Below are positions 1 through 4,794 of a stretch of 14,266 bases of DNA, one piece after another; the first letter of the stretch is position 1; every line of letters begins with the position of its first letter. A program made the position numbers and the translations under genes. This DNA comes from a bacterium (GTDB lineage Bacteria; UBA9089; CG2-30-40-21): positions 1-14,266 of the forward strand of contig JASEHA010000030.1 in NCBI GenBank assembly GCA_030018795.1, read 5' to 3'. Below the pieces are notes generated by a model, which was given only the letters and a program-made list of their open reading frames with translations, ran no database searches and was not told the DNA's origin.

Positions 1-611
1 GGGACTATGGTGACATTACAGCCTATATCTGCTAACATCCTGAGGATGTTATGCTTTATTCCAAAGTCCATTGCTACTACATTGAACATTGAGCCTTGAG
101 TTTTGAATCTTGACTTTCGAGTCTCTTTGCAGGTTACCTCTTTGACTGAGTCCATGCCAACCAAACCAGGAGAGGCTTTTGCCTTTGCCACCAGACTCTC
201 TGGAACAAAGTCCAATGTTGAGATGATTGCCTTCATTGCCCCGCAGGTTCTTATATGTTTGGTCAATGCTCTTATGTCAACACCCTCTATAGCAATAATA
301 TTATGCTCTTTCAGATATTCTTCAAGGCTCTTTTTTGCTCGCCAATTACTGTAAATACGGCTGTATTCCTTGACAACAAAACCATTTACCTGCGGACGTT
401 CTGACTCTACATCTGCATCATTAATACCATAATTACCAATCAAGGGATAGGTCATGGCTACTATTTGTCCCTTATATGAGGGATCGGTTAATATTTCCTG
501 GTATCCGGTCATGCTGGTATTAAAAACCATCTCACCATAAGCCTCACCCTCAGATCCAAAGGCAAAGCCTTCAAATATCCTTCCATCCTCAAGGGCAATC
601 ATTGCCTTCAT
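1..611 (-). CDS. carA: Carbamoyl-phosphate synthase small subunit, N-terminal part (cut by window start)
   Basis: About 203 codons of the glutamine-hydrolysing subunit are present. CarA passes ammonia from glutamine to CarB to make carbamoyl phosphate for pyrimidine and arginine synthesis. The start is the ATG at 611-609, preceded by a strong GGGAGGAAAAG ribosome site; a second in-frame Met is residue 4. The protein begins MKAMIALEDGRIFEG and carries the family motifs GEMVFNTSMTGYQEILTDPS (residues 26-45), TYPLIGNYG (54-62), VDIRALTKHIR (111-121) and, at the edge, the start of the glutaminase domain (VVAMDFGIKHNILRML, from 178). The catalytic Cys of the glutaminase domain lies outside the window. 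Linker residues 165-178 are encoded by a tandem 7-base repeat (separate entry), yet the frame stays open. A TIR-bounded element lies just upstream. The identification is firm; completeness cannot be judged. Confidence 0.95.
   Translation of the reverse strand, partial: MKAMIALEDGRIFEGFAFGSEGEAYGEMVFNTSMTGYQEILTDPSYKGQIVAMTYPLIGNYGINDADVESERPQVNGFVVKEYSRIYSNWRAKKSLEEYLKEHNIIAIEGVDIRALTKHIRTCGAMKAIISTLDFVPESLVAKAKASPGLVGMDSVKEVTCKETRKSRFKTQGSMFNVVAMDFGIKHNILRMLADIGCNVTIV
79..120 (-). repeat. Six-unit tandem 7-base repeat inside carA
   Basis: On the plus strand, 79-120 reads as six consecutive 7-base units of pattern NNNTTGA: ACATTGA twice, then GCCTTGA, GTTTTGA, ATCTTGA and a diverged CTTTCGA. 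The total is 42 bases, exactly 14 codons, so the carA frame is kept although the period is not a multiple of three. It encodes residues 165-178 (RKSRFKTQGSMFNV) between the N-terminal and glutaminase domains. The minus-strand string CTCAATGTTCAA is shared with the dispersed motif at 2038-2057. Confidence 0.75.
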
Positions 612-648
612 CTTTTCCTCCCGCTGAACTACTTGTGGATAGACTAAT

Positions 649-843
649 GTCGTGTCAACCATCAATTGTCGTATAGTAAGGGCAAGAGTGAGCTTCTCTG
701 GCAGCCTGGTGACTGGTGCCCTGGTGACTGGTGACTCTAAGTCGCTCCGGCAAGCTTTCCCCTACCCTGTGTAAATCTAACAATGGACAACCACGAGAGT
801 TGTCTAATGCAATAGTTATGCGACAAATTAAGGTTGACACAAC
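649..843. mobile_element. Putative MITE-like element with GTGTCAACC inverted ends
   Basis: The left end 649-675 and the reverse complement of the right end 817-843 match at 22 of 27 positions by eye, including an uninterrupted GTGTCAACC core and a shared TTGTCG. The ~195-base element has no transposase and only one copy in this window. It encloses a CTGGTG-type array. No target-site duplication is obvious. It is probably a non-autonomous element, but it could be a decayed insertion sequence. Confidence 0.5.
695..738. repeat. CTGGTG-type degenerate tandem array, copy 1
   Basis: This array consists of CTGGTGA/CTGGTGC units of about 7-10 bases, for example CTGGTGACTGGTGCC followed by CTGGTGACTGGTGAC. 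Flanking words CTCTGGCA and TCGCTC recur in the larger array at 4561-4643. It starts about 85 bases upstream of the carA start codon. Confidence 0.65.
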
Positions 844-849
844 AGTAAA

Positions 850-885
850 GGCTGTTAGATTGTAATTCTCTCTTCCCTAACAGCC
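850..885 (-). terminator. Possible rpmB terminator hairpin
   Basis: GGCTGTTAG (850-858) and its reverse complement CTAACAGCC (877-885) form a 9-bp stem with an 18-base loop, 20 bases past the rpmB stop. On the minus strand it is followed by TTTACTGTT, a poor T-tract. It is either a weak intrinsic terminator or simply an inverted repeat. Confidence 0.35.
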
Positions 886-904
886 TTCAGCCTATTTCCC
901 TTAT

Positions 905-1090
905 CTACGATGTAGATCGTTGTGTCCGCAGACAGGATGTGCAAATATTCCTATATGCAGTTGTGCCATTAATTGTTAGTTTCTTATGCTGAATATTTGG
1001 CAGCCATCTTCTTTTTGTCTTCCGATTTGAATGGCTGACATTATTTCCGGTTAATGGACCCTTTCCACAAAATTCACATGCTTTAGCCAT
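905..1090 (-). CDS. rpmB: 50S ribosomal protein L28
   Basis: A complete 61-residue L28, a small protein of the large ribosomal subunit. It starts MAKACEFCGKGPLTGNNVSH, the family signature, continues with the basic core SNRKTKRRWLPNIQ (21-34), and has two CxxC pairs (C5/C8 and C50/C53), the zinc-binding form of L28. The ATG at 1090-1088 has a strong site (AAAAAAGGAGAAGG) just upstream. Length is normal for the short L28 type. It stands alone, with repeat-bearing DNA on both sides: a copy of the ACTTGATGTTCAAG motif is 26 bases upstream of its start, and a MITE lies further up in the likely leader. Confidence 0.97.
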   Translation of the reverse strand: MAKACEFCGKGPLTGNNVSHSNRKTKRRWLPNIQHKKLTINGTTAYRNICTSCLRTQRSTS

Positions 1091-1115
1091 AATACCTTCT
1101 CCTTTTTTAATTATT

Positions 1116-1135
1116 ACTTGATGTTCAAGTTTTTT
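1116..1135 (+). repeat. ACTCGATGTTCAAG dispersed motif, variant copy
   Basis: This reads ACTTGATGTTCAAGTTTTTT, one base different from the 1841 copy. On the minus strand it lies 26 bases upstream of the rpmB start, inside its probable leader. Confidence 0.6.
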
Positions 1136-1199
1136 AACATTTCTACTTTCATTTTACCTTGCTCATCTTCATGATGTATCGTGTAGTTGTCTTCTTACG

Positions 1200-1321
1200 T
1201 CAGACTGTGTAAAAACTCAAAAATTTATGAGTCAATACCACAATATATTGATATGGCAAGATTGCCTACTACTTTATATTGCATGGTAATCCCTGAGAAA
1301 TCGAGTTTTTACACAGCCTGA
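1200..1321. mobile_element. MITE-like element, copy 1
   Basis: This ~122-base element is bounded by imperfect 19-base inverted repeats: TCAGACTGTGTAAAAACTC at 1200-1218, matching the reverse complement of 1303-1321 with one mismatch. It is about 85% identical by eye, over its whole length, to 9626-9746, and the differences are mostly transitions. The interior contains inverted segments (ACCACAATATA near 1237, TATATTGCATGGT near 1275), so it could fold along its length. It has no coding capacity. The flanking dinucleotide CG on both sides may be a target duplication. Confidence 0.8.
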
Positions 1322-1352
1322 CGCTCCTGACGCTATCGAATGCATATATTAT

Positions 1353-1381
1353 ATTTTAGCATAAAGGAAGACATTTTGCAA
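1353..1381 (-). promoter_or_regulatory. Candidate sigma-70 promoter for rpmB
   Basis: On the minus strand, TTGCAA (1381-1376) and TAAAAT (1358-1353) are separated by 17 bases. Transcription would run through MITE copy 1 into rpmB, putting the element in a leader of about 250 bases. The same hexamers and spacing occur ahead of gap. This rests on motif match only. Confidence 0.3.
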
Positions 1382-1706
1382 GTGTTTTTTTATGAGCGTT
1401 TAAGTGGTACAATTTGGCTATCCAGTTAAATACATTTGGTAGGGGAACAGACATCAACAAACATGGGGTCTACTCCTGCCAGAGGAGCTTCCTCGTTTGG
1501 ACAATTCGATACCCTTGATTTCATCAAGAGCAGTCTATTTACATACCAGGGCAAACGCATCTAAATCCCACACCTGCAAGTGCGGGATAGCACCACAAAA
1601 GCAGTTCTTTTGCAACCTTTGTTTGCGTGAAATTACAACAGCCTGTGGATCTTTTGCCCCATACGTTTAGAGTGCATCAACTATATCGATACATACAGAT
1701 TGTAGA

Positions 1707-1802
1707 GTCGAGAAGGCGAGAAAAATGGGATTCGATGAAAAAATGGTTGCATTGTCTTTCATGTCTCTTATTGTGTACTACTTGATGCGTTCAATTCGTA
1801 AT
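1707..1802 (+). repeat. GTACTACTTGATGCG dispersed repeat, copy 1
   Basis: Positions 1765-1802 match 11721-11758 at 36 of 38 bases. Weaker similarity extends upstream to a shared GTCGAGAAGG (from 1707 here, 11677 there). The reading frame ends YYLMRSIRN then a stop, compared with YYLMRSICNV in the second copy. I do not recognise a protein family. It may be the end of a degraded mobile element. Confidence 0.65.
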
Positions 1803-1810
1803 TAAGGGAA

Positions 1811-1838
1811 GTAGAGACGCAAGATTTTGTGTCTCTAC
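1811..1838. repeat. GTAGAGAC 28-base palindrome, copy 1
   Basis: It starts GTAGAGACGCAAGA and ends with GTGTCTCTAC. All 14 base pairs can form if two G-T wobbles are allowed. It has the same size and ends as the perfect copy at 9537-9564. It lies in open intergenic DNA next to a TTCAAG motif. Confidence 0.75.
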
Positions 1839-1840
1839 AT

Positions 1841-1860
1841 ACTCGATGTTCAAGTTTTTT
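1841..1860 (+). repeat. ACTCGATGTTCAAG dispersed motif
   Basis: This reads ACTCGATGTTCAAGTTTTTT. It is nearly identical to 14206-14224 and to the reverse complement of 2038-2057, and abuts the GTAGAGAC palindrome. Confidence 0.7.
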
Positions 1861-1877
1861 CTTAATTAAACCGCAAA

Positions 1878-1900
1878 ATCACAAGCAGGATGCTTGTGAT
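1878..1900. repeat. Small palindrome with GGA loop
   Basis: ATCACAAGCA (1878-1887) and TGCTTGTGAT (1891-1900) are perfect complements around a GGA triloop. The architecture matches the palindromes at 1912-1928 and 4648-4666. Confidence 0.7.
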
Positions 1901-1911
1901 ACTAAAGTAGG

Positions 1912-1928
1912 TCAAGCTTCCAGCTTGA
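1912..1928. repeat. Small palindrome with TCC loop
   Basis: TCAAGCTTCCAGCTTGA has a 7-bp stem and a three-base loop. It is the exact reverse complement of 4649-4665. Confidence 0.75.
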
Positions 1929-1970
1929 TAGGCAGGAGATACCACAAGACCTACGGTTCGACCAATCAGG

Positions 1971-1996
1971 GCGAGAAGTCGAAAAGGCGAAAAAAA
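1971..1996 (+). repeat. GCGAGAAG short-period array
   Basis: Successive ~8-base units GCGAGAAG, TCGAAAAG and GCGAAAAA. The same word family occurs at 1707-1720, 11677-11688 and 14244-14266. Confidence 0.45.
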
Positions 1997-2037
1997 CCAC
2001 GCCCCTACTGTTTCACTGCTAAAATGCCAATGGTGGC

Positions 2038-2057
2038 AAAAAACTTGAACATTGAGT
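2038..2057 (-). repeat. ACTCAATGTTCAAG dispersed motif, reversed copy
   Basis: On the minus strand this reads ACTCAATGTTCAAGTTTTTT. Its CTCAATGTTCAA core is identical to part of the repeat inside carA. Confidence 0.7.
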
Positions 2058-2168
2058 ATCAGGTATTTGTTACCCTGCACCCTATAGAATTGAACCATGC
2101 CAGAAATTCAGGTGCAAAATCAGCTAATGTTGTGAGTAGATTTTGCCAGCATTATTTCAAGCTGAGCT

Positions 2169-4520
2169 TTAAGTTACGCTTTTCACCTTAATATCCCCAT
2201 TCAATGCCAGCCTGATAACCTCATCCATACTGCTTACCAGCTTAAACCCCATGCTTTTTTTTACATCCTTAGGGATATCCTCAAGGTCATTCTCATTTTC
2301 CTGAGGCAAGAGTACTGTTTTTATTCCGGATCTATGGGCAGCCAGCATCTTTTCCTTTATCCCGCCCACAGGCAATACCCTTCCCCTGAGGGTAATTTCA
2401 CCGGTCATGGCGATATCATGGTTCACCGGCGTATTGGTCAGGGCAGAGATCATGGAGATGGCCATGGTTATGCCGGCAGATGGTCCATCCTTAGGGATAG
2501 CCCCTTCTGGCACATGGACATGGATGTCTATCTTTTTATAAAATTCTGGATCAATAGAAAGCTCAGCTGCCCGGGAGCGAATATAAGAAAGGGCTGCCTT
2601 TCCAGATTCTTTCATTACCTCACCCAAAGTACCGGTTAATAGAAGTTCACCCTTTCCTGGCATGGTTACTGTTTCAGTGGTCAACACCTCACCCCCGTTT
2701 TCTGTCCATGCCAGCCCAGTGGCAGTGCCTATGGTAAGATTTTTTTCTACATCCCTGTGCTTAAATTTGGGCTGTCCCAGATAGTTGGGCAAGGATTCAA
2801 TCGTTACTACAACCTTTCCCTTTTCACCCTTTTTACCCTCAACAACCTTTCTGGCTATTTTTCGACATACCTTAGCTATCTCCCTTTCCAGATTTCTTAC
2901 CCCTGGCTCACGGGTATATCTCTGAATAAGATACAGCAGTGATTCATCTAAAAACTCAAGATCCTCTCCGGTTAATCCGTGTTCTTTAATCTTTTTGGCA
3001 ACCAGAAATTTTTTAGCAATATGAAGCTTTTCTTCCTCAGTATAACCCGGAAATTCAATCATCTCCATTCTATCCCGCAAGGCATGAGGGATATTATGAA
3101 GGGTATTGGCTGTAGTAATAAACATTATACCTGAGAGGTCAAAGCTAACCTCTAAATAATGATCAGAAAAGGTTGTATTTTGTTCCGGGTCAAGCACCTC
3201 TAATAGAGCCGCAGATGGGTCACCCCTGAAATCCACACTCATCTTATCTATCTCATCTAAGAGAAAGACAGGATTTTTGCTTTCTGCCTTGCGAATGGAT
3301 TGGATGATTCTGCCTGGCATAGCGGCTACATAGGTCATACGGTGTCCCCGTATCTCAGCCTCATCCCGCACACCACCAAGCGATAACCGCACAAACCTCC
3401 TATCCATAGCCGTGGCAATAGACTTTGCCACAGAGGTTTTGCCTGTTCCAGGCGGACCGACAAAGCAAAGAATACTGCCCTTTAATTCAGGGTTTAATTT
3501 TCGCACAGCCAGATATTCAATAATCCGTTCCTTTGCCTTTTTTAATCCATAGTGGTTCTCTTCAAGGATTCGTGATGCCCTTTTTAATCCTAAGTTATCA
3601 TTGGTTGTCTTTGACCATGGAAGATGAATGAGCCAATCAAGGTGATTTTTGATCACCGCAGTTTCAGGCATCATGGGAGACATCCCTTGAAGCCGTTTAA
3701 TCTCCTTGTTTGCCCTTTGCAAAGCCTCTGGAGAAAGCCCGGCATCCTTTACCTGTTTTTTAAGCTCAGCTATTTCCTCACCAACATCATCATCCTTACC
3801 CAATTCCTTTTTAATGGCACGAAGCTTTTCATTAAGATAATATTGTTTTTGGTGCTTTTCTACCTGTTTACGAATACGGACATGCAGCTTCTTTTCTATC
3901 TGCAGGATTTCCAGTTCAGCATTAAGCAGGACAGAAAGCTTTTCCAACCTATGGGCAACATTGATGGTTTCCAACAATTCCTGTTTACTGTTTGTCTTGA
4001 TGTTTATATGAGCAGCAATAGTATCTGCTAATCTGCCCGGCTCCTCAGTCGCTTCAGCAATTCCAATCATCTCTGGGGGAAAACCATCTGAAAGCCGGAC
4101 ATATTCCTGAAATCTATTCAATACATCTCGATTAACAGCCTCTATCTCTGGTGTGATAATAATTTCCTCAACTATTGGCTCCACATCAACACAATAATAG
4201 CTCTCTTTGTCTATGTATTTTATTATCCTTCCTCGAACAAGCCCTTCAACAAGGACCTTCAGTGTGCCATCCGGTAGTTTTAGAAGCTGAAGTATTTCTG
4301 CACATGTTCCAATAGTATAGATGTCATCTTTTTTAGGCTCAGTAGCAATTGATTTTTTTTGGGCACATAAGAATACCATTCGATTATCAAGCATAGCCAA
4401 TTCTAATGCCTGAATAGAGCGTTTTCTGCCGACAAAGAGCGGAACCACCATTTGTGGAAAGACAACCATATCCCTTAACGGAAGCAGTGGGATATTGGAG
4501 ATTATATTTGTAGTTGTCAT
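2169..4520 (-). CDS. lon: ATP-dependent protease Lon (LonA type)
   Basis: Lon unfolds and degrades damaged and some regulatory proteins in the cytosol as a ring-shaped hexamer. The 783-residue protein matches the usual LonA length (E. coli 784). It has an N-terminal substrate domain (from about 10, PLLPLRDMVVFPQMVVPLFVGR), a charged coiled-coil middle (about 185-280), an AAA+ module with Walker A GPPGTGKT (355-362) and Walker B VFLLDEIDKM (418-427), and a C-terminal protease domain with Ser681 in PKDGPSAG and Lys724 in GGIKEK, the Ser-Lys dyad. The ATG at 4520-4518 is chosen because GAGAGG lies just upstream and family members start there; an ATG 10 codons earlier would add repeat-derived residues. 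It is divergent from gap. I see no CIRCE-like heat-shock operator. Confidence 0.98.
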   Translation of the reverse strand: MTTTNIISNIPLLPLRDMVVFPQMVVPLFVGRKRSIQALELAMLDNRMVFLCAQKKSIATEPKKDDIYTIGTCAEILQLLKLPDGTLKVLVEGLVRGRIIKYIDKESYYCVDVEPIVEEIIITPEIEAVNRDVLNRFQEYVRLSDGFPPEMIGIAEATEEPGRLADTIAAHINIKTNSKQELLETINVAHRLEKLSVLLNAELEILQIEKKLHVRIRKQVEKHQKQYYLNEKLRAIKKELGKDDDVGEEIAELKKQVKDAGLSPEALQRANKEIKRLQGMSPMMPETAVIKNHLDWLIHLPWSKTTNDNLGLKRASRILEENHYGLKKAKERIIEYLAVRKLNPELKGSILCFVGPPGTGKTSVAKSIATAMDRRFVRLSLGGVRDEAEIRGHRMTYVAAMPGRIIQSIRKAESKNPVFLLDEIDKMSVDFRGDPSAALLEVLDPEQNTTFSDHYLEVSFDLSGIMFITTANTLHNIPHALRDRMEMIEFPGYTEEEKLHIAKKFLVAKKIKEHGLTGEDLEFLDESLLYLIQRYTREPGVRNLEREIAKVCRKIARKVVEGKKGEKGKVVVTIESLPNYLGQPKFKHRDVEKNLTIGTATGLAWTENGGEVLTTETVTMPGKGELLLTGTLGEVMKESGKAALSYIRSRAAELSIDPEFYKKIDIHVHVPEGAIPKDGPSAGITMAISMISALTNTPVNHDIAMTGEITLRGRVLPVGGIKEKMLAAHRSGIKTVLLPQENENDLEDIPKDVKKSMGFKLVSSMDEVIRLALNGDIKVKSVT

Positions 4521-4560
4521 AATTATCCTCTCACCAGAATGATAGTGCACCAGTCATCAG

Positions 4561-4643
4561 TGCTCTGGCATCTGGTGTTCTGTCGCTCTGGTGACTGGTG
4601 CACTGGTGCACTGGTGCACTGGTGCTCTGGCATCTGGTGCTCT
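4561..4643. repeat. CTGGTG-type tandem array, copy 2
   Basis: Three exact 8-base units CTGGTGCA (4595-4602, 4603-4610, 4611-4618) and a fourth CTGGTGCT are flanked by degenerate relatives, including the pair CTCTGGCATCTGGTG near 4563 and 4625. A reversed GTGCACCAG lies at 4545-4553, so the edge is partly inverted. It sits 40-125 bases upstream of the lon start codon. Confidence 0.75.
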
Positions 4644-4647
4644 AATG

Positions 4648-4666
4648 CTCAAGCTGGAAGCTTGAG
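4648..4666. repeat. Small palindrome with GGA loop
   Basis: CTCAAGCTGGAAGCTTGAG has an 8-bp stem and a GGA triloop. The inner 17 bases are the reverse complement of 1912-1928. Confidence 0.75.
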
Positions 4667-4689
4667 GTATATTTCAGCATCAGAGGCAA

Positions 4690-4717
4690 TAATTACCAAT
4701 AAAAAGAAATTTGACAA
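4690..4717 (-). promoter_or_regulatory. Candidate sigma-70 promoter for lon
   Basis: On the minus strand, TTGTCA (4717-4712) and TAATTA (4695-4690) have a 16-base spacer. The distance to the lon start implies a ~160-base leader containing the CTGGTG array. This is motif evidence only. Confidence 0.3.
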
Positions 4718-4725
4718 AATTTATG

Positions 4726-4754
4726 TTGCAACAACAGGAAATATATGATAAAAT
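4726..4754 (+). promoter_or_regulatory. Candidate sigma-70 promoter for the gap operon
   Basis: TTGCAA (4726-4731) and TAAAAT (4749-4754) are separated by 17 bases, about 40 bases upstream of the gap start. An overlapping TATGAT at 4744-4749 is an alternative -10, and TTGACA at 4711 is too far from either. The elements fit the position expected for the glycolytic operon. Confidence 0.4.
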
Positions 4755-4794
4755 AAATGTCATTTGCTTGAAATCTTAAAATGGGGGTTTGAAT

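Larger units (their letters stand above)
612..904. other. rpmB-carA intergenic region, occupied by repeats
   Basis: These 293 bases contain no convincing gene. They hold an element with inverted ends (649-843), a CTGGTG-type array inside it (695-738) and a possible terminator for rpmB (850-885). A 61-codon minus-strand reading frame at 655-840 runs through the array and the element ends and resembles no protein I recognise. The inverted end nearest carA supplies a TTGACA on the minus strand (658-653), but I see no -10 box at a suitable distance. Confidence 0.7.
1091..2168. other. rpmB-lon intergenic region, 1,078 bases of mostly repeats
   Basis: I see no gene here. In order it holds an ACTTGATGTTCAAG motif (1116-1135), MITE copy 1 (1200-1321), a possible minus-strand promoter (1353-1381), a region at about 1400-1690 with two small hairpins (1472-1486 and 1565-1588) and no recognisable coding, the 38-base repeat (1765-1802), the GTAGAGAC palindrome (1811-1838), another TTCAAG motif (1841-1860), two three-base-loop palindromes (1878-1900 and 1912-1928), a GCGAGAAG array (1971-1996) and a reversed TTCAAG motif (2038-2057). 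Open frames at 1829-2191 (plus) and 1862-2098 (minus) run straight through these repeats and I judge them spurious. Confidence 0.75.
4521..4794. other. Divergent lon/gap regulatory region with repeat array
   Basis: The 274 bases hold a CTGGTG-type array (4561-4643), a three-base-loop palindrome (4648-4666) and an AT-rich stretch (about 4685-4770) with candidate promoters facing both ways. The array and palindrome fall in the probable lon leader, so lon mRNA would carry them. Confidence 0.6.

Noticed and set aside
655..840. 61-codon minus-strand open frame upstream of carA
   Set aside because: It runs through the CTGGTG array and the ends of an inverted-repeat element, and its product resembles no known family.
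834..860. Plus-strand TTGACA/TAGATT as a promoter
   Set aside because: It would fire antisense into rpmB, and the TTGACA is simply the element's terminal repeat.
1945..1965. GGTTCGA resembling a tRNA T-arm
   Set aside because: The flanks cannot form a 5-bp T-stem and no acceptor, D or anticodon arm fits around it.
1829..2191. 120-codon plus-strand open frame
   Set aside because: It spans at least five separate repeats and overlaps the end of lon; the composition looks non-coding.
4521..4550. Upstream in-frame ATG for Lon, 10 codons longer
   Set aside because: It has no ribosome site; the ATG at 4520 has GAGAGG upstream and gives the family N-terminus.
4561..4643. Repeat array considered as CRISPR
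   Set aside because: Units are 8 bases and contiguous, with no unique spacers of constant length and no cas genes nearby.
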